A stretch of DNA of 33,944 bases from Acidobacteriota bacterium (GCA_030066195.1 JASJCB010000154.1:1-33944), one strand, 5' to 3'. Positions 1-8,427 are shown, numbered from the stretch's first letter. Notes: a model not told the origin generated them from the letters alone. A program made the numbers and translations.

Positions 1-9
1 ATATGCGGT

Positions 10-336
10 GCTTACCGGCAGGGGGCGGGTTTGTTCGCGAGGAGGAACATAAACCCCCGATCCCGAAAATTGGGTAATTCCGAAGGGAGACATCCCCGGC
101 AAACTCCGCATGAATCTTCCCTTCGGTACCGAGTCATCATCATGCCCGGCATTTTGTCCCTTCGGCGCGAGCAAACCCGGGGCTGCAATGCCTTCGGTCT
201 TAAAGTGATGAATGGCTCCCGCGGGATCGTTTGTCCGGCGCGAACAGACCCGGGCCATGCCGGTAAGCGAGCTTTTTCAGAACTCGATTGTCTTTGGTTC
301 CTTCTTGGCGCAATCCATGCCCGGGCCTGTTCACGC
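10..336. repeat. Four imperfect copies of a GCGCGAACARACCCGGG-type repeat
   Basis: The copies are at 10-39 (minus), 166-192 (plus), 239-268 (plus) and 316-336 (minus). The 10-39 and 239-268 copies agree at 26 of 30 positions when one is reverse complemented and share the ending TGCCGGTAAGC. The other two share the core GCGYGARCARRCCCGGG. Alternating orientation resembles a cluster of REP-like or other intergenic repeats. No transposase or CRISPR-like regular spacing is present. Confidence 0.5.
80..126. repeat. Inverted repeat CCGAAGGGA / TCCCTTCGG
   Basis: A perfect 9-bp stem is formed by 80-88 and 118-126 with a 29-nt loop. A further direct copy of the right arm lies at 157-165. There is no adjacent T tract, so it is not a typical intrinsic terminator. 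Confidence 0.4.
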
Positions 337-431
337 TACGCAAAACGAGAACGATTAGTTGTACGGACCTTATCGTCCCCGCTTTGCGGCACGCGAATTC
401 GGGCGCACATCGGCGACATGCACCCGGTGAG

Positions 432-2360
432 TCATGCGTTGGCGGCCAGGTTTTGTTGTGTCGGTTCGACGTCGATGAGGGAGCGGAAGCTCAACTCCTC
501 CGGCAGCCTGGATAGGCGAAACGGGTTTTTCTGCAAGGCCAGATCCTCGTTGAGGACCAGGCTGATCAGGTCTTCTTCCGACAAATCCTGTTCCTCGGCC
601 AGGCGCTGGTAGTCGCACCAGGAAACCGTGCCCTTGTCGTCTACCAGGGACAGCAGGGCGGTTTTCTTTTTCTTGCTCACCCCGTGTGCGGCCAGGTCTT
701 TGGGGCCTTTGCCCTCGCGGGTGCAGAGGGCGAAACCGATGCCCTGCTCGGCCAGGAAGAGTTGTGCGGCCAGAGCCTTGACCAGCGTCAAGCGCCGAAC
801 CATTTCCATGGGTTGCAGAACGTCCATTACCAGGCCGCGCCCCTCGCCGGTGACCAGAGCCAGGGTCGGGTAGTATCGACGCTCGAAGCCCTCGTCTACG
901 AATGGAACGGCAACCACGCGGTCCTGGAACCAGACGATGCCGGGATGATTTTCCAGGAATTGCAACATGCGGTACTCTTCCTGAGAGGTATAGGTAATCT
1001 CCAGGCTGCATTTCCGGCTGAGGAACGAACCCTCGCAAGCCAGTGAATCGTCACCGGGTTTTTTGCGGCTGCCCTCCAGATGCGGGAAAAGGTTGTGGCT
1101 GGGCTCTACGTGAGGTTTGGGACCCTTGGCGAGCAGCGCTTCGATTTTGGCCGTGAGCCGGTCGGAGGCCGGCATTCTGAAGTTTTCGTCCGCCCGATCA
1201 CGTGCGGCCTTTTTTAAGTGCCGGGCTTTGCGCGCCGCCTCGGGAAAGGTTTGGTAGTAGCCCATGACGATGTAGAGCAAGGCGGCGATCATCCAATCGG
1301 TGCCGTCTTTCATGAACTGGTTGCAGAATTTGAACAAAACGGCTTCACCCTCGCCGTCCTCCATGGCGAGCAGACGGCCGGCCAGTTCCTTCAGCAGCCG
1401 CGCATGGCTCCGCGTCCGCAGTGACAACTGGTAGACCAGCGTGTTCAGGACCCGCTCCTGGAGCCAACGCACGCGGTCCCTGGTCAGGTGAAGGATGTCA
1501 GCGGTTTCCTGAAGGCTCAGGTGTTCATCCCCCAGCCCCAACCGGGCGCTGATCACTTCCACGTGTTGATTGTCCGGGGCGCACCCCGCGGCCAGGATGT
1601 AGACCAGGCCGAGCATCTTTTCCGCGGTGAGTTTAGACCAGGCTCCCTCCGGAGCCTTGATGCCGTTGGTTTCCGTTTGCGGTTGGTCCTGCTCCAGCCG
1701 GGCCAGTTCGGCGTTCAATTTACCCAGGTAGAAACACAGGCGGCCGCCGGTCTCGTCTTCCCCTTGCCCCAGCGTCCGGGCTCGACGGGCCAGGGTGCAG
1801 GTGGCGCGCTTGAATTCCTGAATGGCCGCCAGCTTTTCCAACGCGGCGGGATGCGGGTTGTACAGGTAGATTTGTTGGAACCGCAACAACTCCTGCAGTA
1901 ATCGGCTGCTGAAACCGTGTCGGCTCTGCAATTCGGCAGGCGATCGGTGAAGGGTTTCTCGAAAATCGCGGATGCCCGCCTGCTTTAGACAATGGAACAA
2001 CCGTTTACTCATGCCGTGGATCTGATAGAACACATCCAGGTTGTAGTCGGGGTCGACAGGCTGTTCTGCTTCCGGCCGCATCCTCGTGGGATCGTTGTCG
2101 TCCCTACGGTCTTCCGCTTTGCCTGTCCGATTCTTGATCTTGCTGATGGACTGGTCGATATCGGGCATCAGGGTCACCCGATTCCCCTTGGCGTCCATGA
2201 GCCCTAACTTTTTGAGCCGCTGTTCGATAGCTACTCTGGTCCGCTGTTGCCGTCGGGCAATCGTATCCAGGGGCACGCCTTCGGCATAGGCTCGAAACAC
2301 TTTGAATTCCTCGTTGGGATCCCAAAGTGCGCCCTGGCGGGCCGGTGGTTTTTGAGTCAT
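432..2360 (-). CDS. Composite DNA-binding-type protein with degenerate TnsA-like C-terminal domain
   Basis: The protein has 642 residues. The start is an ATG preceded by a strong AGGAGG site about 5 nt upstream. Residues about 13-53 form a SANT/HTH-like module (LWDPNEEFKVFRAYAEG). Residues about 110-165 resemble the helix-hairpin-helix fold of the RNA polymerase alpha C-terminal domain. Residues about 275-310 look like a sigma-70 region 4 helix-turn-helix (LSLQETADILHLTRDRVRWL). Residues about 448-546 follow the pattern of TnsA-like or PD-(D/E)xK nucleases, with a glutamate near 461. The usual aspartate is a threonine at 499 (RRYYPTLALV), and the E/Q-x-K motif reads MDVLQP at 512-517, so catalysis is doubtful. 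It is divergent from the response regulator at 2594. It may be a regulator or recruiter acting with RNA polymerase; the domain calls are by eye and the function is not known. Confidence 0.75.
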   Translation of the reverse strand: MTQKPPARQGALWDPNEEFKVFRAYAEGVPLDTIARRQQRTRVAIEQRLKKLGLMDAKGNRVTLMPDIDQSISKIKNRTGKAEDRRDDNDPTRMRPEAEQPVDPDYNLDVFYQIHGMSKRLFHCLKQAGIRDFRETLHRSPAELQSRHGFSSRLLQELLRFQQIYLYNPHPAALEKLAAIQEFKRATCTLARRARTLGQGEDETGGRLCFYLGKLNAELARLEQDQPQTETNGIKAPEGAWSKLTAEKMLGLVYILAAGCAPDNQHVEVISARLGLGDEHLSLQETADILHLTRDRVRWLQERVLNTLVYQLSLRTRSHARLLKELAGRLLAMEDGEGEAVLFKFCNQFMKDGTDWMIAALLYIVMGYYQTFPEAARKARHLKKAARDRADENFRMPASDRLTAKIEALLAKGPKPHVEPSHNLFPHLEGSRKKPGDDSLACEGSFLSRKCSLEITYTSQEEYRMLQFLENHPGIVWFQDRVVAVPFVDEGFERRYYPTLALVTGEGRGLVMDVLQPMEMVRRLTLVKALAAQLFLAEQGIGFALCTREGKGPKDLAAHGVSKKKKTALLSLVDDKGTVSWCDYQRLAEEQDLSEEDLISLVLNEDLALQKNPFRLSRLPEELSFRSLIDVEPTQQNLAANA

Positions 2361-2544
2361 AAGATCCTCCTGTCCGGTTGTGAAACCGGTAATCCCACTA
2401 TTGAAGATAAACCACCGGCCTGCCGGCCTGTGACAGGGGAGCGTCTTTTGATTCTCGCGGATGCCTTACGCCTTGCCGGCTTCACGGGGAGATGGAAGAA
2501 AATCATCATCGAGGCAGTAAAACCTACGGCATGTGATTGCGTTG

Positions 2545-2553
2545 TGTTATACT
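2545..2553 (+). promoter_or_regulatory. Candidate extended -10 promoter for the response regulator
   Basis: TGT followed by TATACT (2548-2553) fits an extended -10 element about 40 nt before the start codon at 2594. No good -35 hexamer lies 17 nt upstream, as is common for extended -10 promoters. Confidence 0.4.
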
Positions 2554-2593
2554 GTTATCAATGTTAACTACCGTGGGAGACAACAGGTGAGTC

Positions 2594-3058
2594 ATGCTGA
2601 CCGCAAATAAGACTTTAAGGCCGCATATTCTCTTCGTAGACGATGAGATTGACCTGGCCGAAACTTACCAAGACATACTCGAAGGGTTCGGCTATCGCGT
2701 CACCGTGATGGGTAGCGCGGAAGATGCGCTGAACTATACCATCGCGCACCTCAGCAGTTTCGACCTGGCGGTGACCGACTATATCATGCCGGGTATGAAC
2801 GGTTTCCAACTGGCGCGCCAATTAAGGGAATTGAGACCCGATCTGCCCATCATCATGATGACCGCCTACGCGCGACAGTTCAAGCCGGAGCATTTGGGCG
2901 GATTGGGCCTTCAAGGGTTTCTCAGCAAACCCATCAATCCTACCGAACTGTGCAACGCCCTGCAACGCGCCCTTGCGCAACCCGTGGCTTGCTTGAATTA
3001 CAGCGACGCGGAGGAGGGATCGTGGCAACGTTCCACGCAATGGGTTGCCGGTCGATAG
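2594..3058 (+). CDS. Single-domain response regulator (CheY-like receiver)
   Basis: This is a 154-residue protein consisting of one receiver domain (about residues 10-130) and a short tail. The phosphorylation set is intact: acidic pair Asp16-Asp17 (FVDDE), phospho-acceptor Asp62 in DYIMPGMNG, Thr90 in MMTAYA and Lys112 in LSKP. No output domain or DNA-binding helix-turn-helix follows, so it probably works by protein-protein contact or within a phosphorelay with an unlinked histidine kinase. A modest AGGTGAG-type ribosome site precedes the ATG. It is divergent from the composite protein at 432-2360, so the two may share a regulatory region. The 3' boundary has no strong terminator. Confidence 0.93.
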   Translation: MLTANKTLRPHILFVDDEIDLAETYQDILEGFGYRVTVMGSAEDALNYTIAHLSSFDLAVTDYIMPGMNGFQLARQLRELRPDLPIIMMTAYARQFKPEHLGGLGLQGFLSKPINPTELCNALQRALAQPVACLNYSDAEEGSWQRSTQWVAGR

Positions 3059-3376
3059 ATCGTCAGGTGGCCGGCGTGGGAATCGAGCCCCTGAACGCAA
3101 GAACTCGATTTGGGGCGGTAAAGGGTTATCTTTCTCCTCATGCCGCTTTTTTTTGAACCGACATGAAGGATACGCCGACAAAACCATAGAACACAAATTG
3201 CGAAAAGGATGTCCAATACAGCCAAAATCTACTCCGTAAGGCCGGAAGGCCTCGCGCTTTTCTATATTAGTACCTATCGGCAAGTTTGTAGATACACATA
3301 CTTTTCGATAGAGAAAAATTCCTTCTCACTGGGAATGTTCCTCATAAGCGCTCGATAATCTACCTACAAAAAGAAA
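3059..3376. other. Intergenic stretch, nothing recognised
   Basis: I see no supported gene between the end of the response regulator and the minus-strand terminator at 3377-3402. A weak stem AGGCC-GGA-AGGCCT near 3241-3254, followed by CGCGCTTTTC, could end plus-strand transcription, but the stem is short. Confidence 0.4.
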
Positions 3377-3402
3377 AAGCCGCTCCCGGATGGAAGCGGC
3401 TT
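3377..3402 (-). terminator. Intrinsic terminator for minus-strand transcription
   Basis: The stem AAGCCGCT (3377-3384) / AGCGGCTT (3395-3402) is perfect over 8 bp with a 10-nt loop. On the minus strand it is followed by TTTCTTTTTG, the T tract of an intrinsic terminator. It implies a minus-strand transcript arriving from 3403 or beyond, where only weak reading frames exist. Confidence 0.7.
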
Positions 3403-3586
3403 CTCAGTTGCAAAGGAGCTTGGGTTTAGAGAGGTAGGCACGGACTTGTCGTTGCATTCGAAAGGCCAAGGGCCGTTGCCGGTGAGTGTCGGTTAGACAT
3501 TCGATGCCAGGTAAACTCTTTGATTCGGCCGGCCCGCCGGTAACGGCAGGTTAATGCACCATCGAATGCTGTATTGGGTCAAAGGT

Positions 3587-3617
3587 GGGTTACCGATTCC
3601 ACTTGAACCGGTAACCC
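3587..3617. repeat. Hairpin GGGTTACCG / CGGTAACCC
   Basis: A perfect 9-bp stem (3587-3595 with 3609-3617) encloses a 13-nt loop. It lies inside the poorly coding minus-strand region downstream of the reading frame that stops at 3670. There is no T tract on the minus strand; on the plus strand it is followed by TCTTCTTTA, which is weakly terminator-like. Confidence 0.4.
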
Positions 3618-3669
3618 TCTTCTTTATCGGGGTATGAACGAGGCTCGTTTCAGCTGCCTTGGTAATGTC

Positions 3670-3969
3670 CTACTGAAGGAACATTTCCTCCGAATTGTGG
3701 CGAGCCAATTCCACGAGCGTTTTACCCATCTCATGAAGTGGCGGACTGGATAATTGACCGTCCGCATGTTGGCGTAAATTCGAGCCGCCGATCTTGACCG
3801 TAGCATTGAAGAAACCGAAACGTCCGGGATGCGCCGCATGGGGCAGAACGGAAAACGTTCGGCAGGGGACGCCGCGATGGTTGGCAAAAGCACCGCTCAT
3901 CTTACGGCGTTGCTGGTGTAAGTCGATCAGCTCCAAATTTACCTGTCCTCCGAATTCAAATAAGGCCAT
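3670..3969 (-). CDS. Possible small or decaying protein gene, unrecognised
   Basis: A 99-residue frame from ATG 3969 has a protein-like composition (MALFEFGGQVNLELIDLHQQ at its N-terminus). The same frame is open upstream to 4026 with plausible sequence (YRVDGRYGFHDNS) but without a good start or ribosome site. After the TAG at 3670-3672 it continues open to a TAA at 3493-3495. This looks like a gene remnant with an in-frame amber codon and a lost 5' end, or a short real gene. The terminator at 3377-3402 supports minus-strand transcription here. I do not recognise the family, and chance openness remains possible. Confidence 0.3.
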   Translation of the reverse strand: MALFEFGGQVNLELIDLHQQRRKMSGAFANHRGVPCRTFSVLPHAAHPGRFGFFNATVKIGGSNLRQHADGQLSSPPLHEMGKTLVELARHNSEEMFLQ

Positions 3970-4117
3970 TGAGTTATCGTGGAATCCATATCGTCCATCT
4001 ACCCTATAAGTACTCAGCGCCCGAAACTAGATACAGGAAATTCACATTTTTTTAATTTTTTTTCGTCTTTATCTAGAAACTGTTTGAATGCAGGTGGTTA
4101 ACCCTGACCCTGAAACG

Positions 4118-4153
4118 AAAAAAGGCAGGGAGCCGAAGGTCCCCGCCTTTTTT
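4118..4153 (-). terminator. Strong bidirectional-looking terminator after the subtilase gene
   Basis: A6GGC (4118-4126) pairs with GCCT6 (4145-4153), and GGGA (4128-4131) pairs with TCCC (4140-4143), with one mismatch between the two segments. On the minus strand the hairpin ends in a T run 21 nt after the stop codon of the subtilase gene. The symmetrical A and T runs would also let it act on plus-strand transcripts. Confidence 0.85.
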
Positions 4154-4173
4154 CCCGTGGATTGGAAAGCAGG

Positions 4174-5457
4174 TTACAAATTCTGAACAGTAATGGCGTT
4201 CCAGGTATCGGCATGGCCTTTACCCAGCTTCTTTTTGTAATCGTGATTGAAGCAATCGATATTCAGTGATTTTCTTTTGATACGATGCCTGACATAGGAA
4301 ACGCTCGCATCGGGCACCAGTTCGAAGATAATGGCCGCCTCGCCCGCCACGATAGGCGCGGACATGGACGTGCCGGAACGGGCTACATAACGGTTGCCGG
4401 GATGGGTGCTGATCAGCGCTTCGCCGGGCGCGGAAACATCTACCTGGTTTGAGTAGTTGGCGAATGGGGATTTTACAAAATCAGGGCCTACGCTGGTAAC
4501 GGTGAGAACGGAAGGTACGTTCGCCGGGAATTTCAAGTTAGTGCTGTTTTCGTTGCCGGCGGAAGTCACGACAACGATACCGGCGGCCCGCGCCTCGGCT
4601 ATATACTCAAGCAGCAGTTGGGAAGGATCGTCGATGCTCATGCTCATATTGATGATATCGGCGCCGTTCTCGATGGCAAAGCGGATACCTTGCACGATAT
4701 CGAACAGTTCCGCCTGGCCGTCGGCATCCACGACGCGAACCGGCATCAACGAGACGCCCGGCGCCACCGTCTTTACCAGGCCGGCAACATGCGTACCGTG
4801 ACCGAAGCCCTCATCGTAAAGGCCGTCACCATCGCTGTCCAAACCGAATTGTTCCTCGTTGGGGTCGTGATCCTTGCCCACATAATCGATGCCGGGCACG
4901 ATATTGTTGACCAGGAATTCGTGTTTGGTATCGATTCCCGTATCCAATACGGCTACCGTCACGCCGCGGCCGGTTGCATAGTCCCAAGCATAATGGGAAC
5001 GCGTGTTGTAGATGTGGTATTGGGCGTGCATGGCCAGGGCGTTGTCGTCCTTGCCGTCGATGATGAACATGGCCCGTGTATGAATATCGTTGATTTGGGT
5101 TTCGTCCATCACCTGCTGGTCGTCAATAATAAACATGGCGCGCGTATCGATAATAAACATGGCGCGCGTATCCAGGTCCACGGCTGAATCGGTCACGTTG
5201 ATCCTGGTGGTCTGGTTTTCCTCGACCCCGGAAACCTCCGCTCGATTGTAAAGATCGTCCAGCAGGTCCTCACGGCTCTCTTCAGAGTGGATGTTCACTC
5301 TGTAAACGTTGTCGTCTCCCAATTGTTTGACCTTGCTGACCTGGTAGCCGTTCAAAACATAATCGATATTTACCGGCGTGTCGAACTTGAGGATCAGCTT
5401 GTGCTGACCCCCGTACGCAAGACTTATTGAAAAAAGAAAGATAGAGGCGTACTTCAT
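4174..5457 (-). CDS. Secreted subtilisin-like serine protease (S8) with TRAMFIID linker repeats
   Basis: The 427-residue protein starts at ATG 5457, chosen because a GGGGG ribosome site lies about 10 nt upstream and a short signal peptide follows (MKYASIFLFSISLAYG). An upstream TTG at 5502 would bury that signal. Residues about 19-88 look like an I9-type propeptide. Residues 96-134 hold three copies of TRAMFIID. The S8 domain follows with Asp172 (VLDTGID), His220 (GHGTHVAG), oxyanion Asn302 (SAGNEN) and Ser364 (SGTSMSAP), all intact. An acidic DSDGDGLYDEG segment just before the histidine motif may bind calcium. The gene lies downstream of the TPR-CHAT gene on the same strand and ends at the 4118-4153 terminator. 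It is probably an exported or periplasmic protease kept inactive by its propeptide; the activation route is unknown. Confidence 0.93.
   Translation of the reverse strand: MKYASIFLFSISLAYGGQHKLILKFDTPVNIDYVLNGYQVSKVKQLGDDNVYRVNIHSEESREDLLDDLYNRAEVSGVEENQTTRINVTDSAVDLDTRAMFIIDTRAMFIIDDQQVMDETQINDIHTRAMFIIDGKDDNALAMHAQYHIYNTRSHYAWDYATGRGVTVAVLDTGIDTKHEFLVNNIVPGIDYVGKDHDPNEEQFGLDSDGDGLYDEGFGHGTHVAGLVKTVAPGVSLMPVRVVDADGQAELFDIVQGIRFAIENGADIINMSMSIDDPSQLLLEYIAEARAAGIVVVTSAGNENSTNLKFPANVPSVLTVTSVGPDFVKSPFANYSNQVDVSAPGEALISTHPGNRYVARSGTSMSAPIVAGEAAIIFELVPDASVSYVRHRIKRKSLNIDCFNHDYKKKLGKGHADTWNAITVQNL
5059..5172 (-). repeat. Three 24-nt coding repeats for TRAMFIID
   Basis: Copies at 5149-5172 and 5125-5148 are contiguous and differ at one base. 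The third at 5059-5082 is more diverged and separated by 14 codons. All encode T-R-A-M-F-I-I-D (the third preceded by H instead of D). The near identity of the adjacent pair points to recent slippage or duplication, while the diverged copy has kept its amino acids. Confidence 0.9.
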
Positions 5458-5593
5458 GGTGGCTATTCCCCCTTCCACGAGTTTCCCGGTGGACAAGTCC
5501 AACTTTGAACAGAAAATGATTGGAATTGTCCTTACTCACCTATCCTTAAAGTGTGGGAATTGGTGAGCTGAGATACATATTTTGCAATTTTTT

Positions 5594-5645
5594 CGTAAGT
5601 ATTTTCTAAAAAGAGTATCTGCGCACGCCGGGTAGGGTACTTACG
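5594..5645. repeat. Inverted repeat CGTAAGTA / TACTTACG between CHAT and subtilase genes
   Basis: Two perfect 8-nt arms (5594-5601 and 5638-5645) are separated by 36 nt. They sit immediately downstream of the CHAT stop codon and upstream of the subtilase leader. They could be an operator or an mRNA processing structure; a terminator is unlikely because no T tract follows. Confidence 0.3.
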
Positions 5646-5649
5646 TTCA

Positions 5650-8427
5650 TCATCTTGCCCGGCCCAAAAGGCAGAAACCCGCCCAAAAATAAGGATCGGC
5701 ATTGCGGGTTCGCAACTCAAGGCATGCTTTGCGATAGGCCTGGGGCAAGCCCAAACCCATGTTATTGTAAAACACTTCCATCCAGTCACTTGTGGCCCTG
5801 TCGTCAATTTCCCAAAGGCTGGCCATCATGCCCGAAGCGCCCGCCGCAAATGCGCTGATCACGAAGCCGTGGGCCTCGTTGCCGGAGCTCATAGCCATCC
5901 ATCCGCTCTGGCAGGAAGCCAGGTTGAGAAACGGCCGATTGTCCATACGGAACCTGGCGAATGCGCGCAGTTTCAGCTCATCGCCGCCCAGTTCCAGGTA
6001 GGAGCGTTCGGGTTGCTTGCGGTCGAAGCGCCCATGACCCGCGAAGTGAATCAAATCGGCCTTGTTGATCAAGCGCGGAATTTTCTTGTCACCCAGACGC
6101 GAGAAGACCCAGGCGCGTGGATAGTGCTTTTGCAGCACGTTGCGTTCATCGGCCAGGGGATCGCCCTCTTTGTCGGAAAAAAAGAAAACGGGCTTACGAA
6201 AGCGGGAGTTGCCGCGAGGGCGGGCAAAGTAAAACACCGGCAGATTGGGGCACTGGCTGATGGTGGCGTCCTCGAGAAGGAAGCGGCCGTTTTTCCTCAG
6301 CAAGGCCAGGGGGAAGCGTTGCAGGTCTTTGTGTAAAATGAAGGTGAAGTGTTCGATGTCCCTGGTCTGGGCGGGCACCAGCAGGCGGCCCAGTTTGTCC
6401 GCCAGTTTCAAGGCCAGGCCGGCCCTGCTGTTGATGCGATTGGAAACGATATTGAGCATGGTGTTGAAGTCGCGCATAAACCCCGTGGGCAGCGGCACCC
6501 CGTAGGTTTTCAGGCCCTCCGCGGTCATTTCGATGCGGTACAGGGTTTTGCCCGCCATGAAGTACATGACCAGCAGGTGGTTGGGTTTCAACAGCCGGGA
6601 AATTTGCTCCGGTTCGAACTCCACCGGGTAGAACAGACCCAGGCGCTCTTCGTGCCCCAACTGGTCCTTGACCCGGGCCAGGTCCCGCCTGGAGGAGGTG
6701 ATGTCTTGCAGCAGGGATTCTTTTTCGGAAGAGGCCGCCTTTAAATCTCGCGACAGCTCGTCCAGGCGTCGGTTCAGTTGTTCCAAGCGCAGATCCAAGC
6801 GATGCAGTTCCAGAACCAGGGGTTCGTTGCGATTGACTACCGGCGGCAGGGCCTCGCGTCTGGACAGAATCTCGGTCATGTGGCGACTGCGGCTCAACTC
6901 GATCACCTGGAAGATGAGGCGCGGCACCTTGGGGTCCTTCCACTGGAACAACCGCTCGATGAGCGTTTCGTAGATTTCGGCCTTGTCTTCGAAGAAGAGT
7001 TCTCGCAGTTGTTCCGAGGCGATGGTGGCCCGGCTTTCTTCCAAGATGTTGACCGCCTCGAACAGGCTGCGAATGCCGCGTTTGCGTTCGCCCCTGGCCG
7101 TCCAGTAATCACTGACCAGGCGCATGCCCTGAATGCGGACCGGCAGGCTGAGCGGTTTTTTGAGCAGTTTGCGAATGCGTTGGAAGACATCGCGATTCAG
7201 ATAGTCGGTGTCGATGCGGCACATGTAGAACAGGCATTCCAATTCCAACTCGGCCAGGGCGGAAATGCGAAATAATCCAACCGCTGCTTGAATCTTTTCT
7301 TTGGCTGCCGCATGTTCCTTGCGGCTGAGATGGATCAAACCCTGAACCATGGTGCACAAGGCCAGTTGGTGTTCGTTCCGTTCGCGCGTGAAAATGGCGA
7401 AAGCTCGTTCCAGGTAGGCTTCGGCCACATCGACGTCTTGCAAAGCCAGGGCCGCACGCACGCCTTCGAAATAAATCAAGCCGGTTTCCAAGCCGCGACC
7501 TTTGGCCGCAAAGGCTTCCACCAGTCCGGGAATGCGGTTCAAGACGCGCTCGCACCGGTTCAGCCGGATATCCAGTTTCAGCAATTCCACATCGCACAGA
7601 GCCGCGCCTACCTGGTCGCCCACTTCCGAATAAATCTTTCTGGCCTGGTTCAGCTTGTTTTCGGCGTGAAAATACTGGCCCAGGATCAACGACAGGTGGC
7701 CGGAAGCTTGTAACACGTAGGCGCAGGCGTTCATGGCATTCAGGGTGAGGAACAACGCGTGGGCGCTTTCGAAGTTGAGTTCCGCTTCCACGAATTTGTT
7801 CAACGCCACGTAGACATTGCCCATGTTGTACAGCACCACGGCTCTAGATTTATCGTCGCGGCTGCCGTCCAATAGTTTCATGGCGCGGTTGAAATGCTGT
7901 AACGCCAACTTATAATGACGCGTGCGATATTCCAGGGCGCCCAGGTTGACCAGCATCTTCAACCGTTCGCTGTCGGACAAGCTGGGCTCGGCCAGGGCCA
8001 GGGCGGCATAATGACGGGCCTTGCCGTAACGGCCCAGATGCGCATAGGAGGTAAACAACAACCGCCAACAGTGCGGCAATTCGCCGGCAACCTCCAGTTC
8101 CTGGAAAGAGGCCATGGCGCGCCGGGTCCAGCGGATGGCGAGACGGTGATTGGAGCGGCGCTCGTAAAAAAAGGCTACGAGACGCAAGCGCCGCGCGTCC
8201 TCGATGGAACTGAGCGAACGGACCGGACGTTTCAGACCGGGAATCAACCCGGCTGCCCCGTCCAAATCCGCGCTCATCAGGTCCAGGAATTCTGTTTCAA
8301 AGTTTGTAAAAGAAAGTTGACCCCGACGCAAGCGGCGCAACAGGGTTCGCCTGGATGTCAGGCTGTTTCCTCCGAAAGCAGCTGCACTCCGGTTATCCAA
8401 TAATGGTCCCCCTCGTGAGAGAGACAC
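5650..8427 (-). CDS. TPR-CHAT caspase-like cysteine protease
   Basis: The predicted protein has up to 925 residues. Helical TPR-type repeats fill about residues 80-480 (for example LVNLGALEYRTRHYKLALQH and YNMGNVYVALNKFVEAELNF). A coiled segment follows at about 530-600. A CHAT domain occupies about 610-920, with catalytic His798 (LIHFAGHGRFD) and Cys839 (LNLASCQSG) both present. CHAT proteases belong to the caspase/separase clan. The start is uncertain: GTG 8427 overlaps the upstream gene by 70 nt, and a CTG at 8361 overlapping its TGA, with GGAGGA 6 nt upstream, would suit translational coupling. There is no signal peptide, so it is probably cytosolic. Placement behind a sigma factor and a small protein suggests proteolytic control of transcription; the substrate is unknown. 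Confidence 0.93.
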   Translation of the reverse strand: MSLSRGGPLLDNRSAAAFGGNSLTSRRTLLRRLRRGQLSFTNFETEFLDLMSADLDGAAGLIPGLKRPVRSLSSIEDARRLRLVAFFYERRSNHRLAIRWTRRAMASFQELEVAGELPHCWRLLFTSYAHLGRYGKARHYAALALAEPSLSDSERLKMLVNLGALEYRTRHYKLALQHFNRAMKLLDGSRDDKSRAVVLYNMGNVYVALNKFVEAELNFESAHALFLTLNAMNACAYVLQASGHLSLILGQYFHAENKLNQARKIYSEVGDQVGAALCDVELLKLDIRLNRCERVLNRIPGLVEAFAAKGRGLETGLIYFEGVRAALALQDVDVAEAYLERAFAIFTRERNEHQLALCTMVQGLIHLSRKEHAAAKEKIQAAVGLFRISALAELELECLFYMCRIDTDYLNRDVFQRIRKLLKKPLSLPVRIQGMRLVSDYWTARGERKRGIRSLFEAVNILEESRATIASEQLRELFFEDKAEIYETLIERLFQWKDPKVPRLIFQVIELSRSRHMTEILSRREALPPVVNRNEPLVLELHRLDLRLEQLNRRLDELSRDLKAASSEKESLLQDITSSRRDLARVKDQLGHEERLGLFYPVEFEPEQISRLLKPNHLLVMYFMAGKTLYRIEMTAEGLKTYGVPLPTGFMRDFNTMLNIVSNRINSRAGLALKLADKLGRLLVPAQTRDIEHFTFILHKDLQRFPLALLRKNGRFLLEDATISQCPNLPVFYFARPRGNSRFRKPVFFFSDKEGDPLADERNVLQKHYPRAWVFSRLGDKKIPRLINKADLIHFAGHGRFDRKQPERSYLELGGDELKLRAFARFRMDNRPFLNLASCQSGWMAMSSGNEAHGFVISAFAAGASGMMASLWEIDDRATSDWMEVFYNNMGLGLPQAYRKACLELRTRNADPYFWAGFCLLGRAR

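Larger units (their letters stand above)
1..431. other. Non-coding stretch with dispersed short repeats
   Basis: I see no convincing gene here; the open frames across it have protein-unlike composition and no ribosome site. The stretch carries several copies of a roughly 20-30 nt sequence in both orientations and three copies of a TCCCTTCGG-type 9-mer, annotated separately. No clear rho-independent terminator follows the minus-strand gene that ends at 432, so one of the hairpins here may serve that role. Confidence 0.5.

Noticed and set aside
10..336. CRISPR-like array
   Set aside because: The repeats are imperfect, occur in both orientations and have irregular spacing; no cas gene is present in the window.
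31..612. Long plus-strand open frame of 193 codons at the left edge
   Set aside because: It overlaps the composite-protein gene in antisense, lacks a ribosome site and has arginine/serine-rich composition typical of a chance frame in GC-rich DNA.
4174..5502. TTG start at 5502 for the subtilase
   Set aside because: The ATG at 5457 has a better ribosome site and begins a signal peptide, which the longer form would bury.
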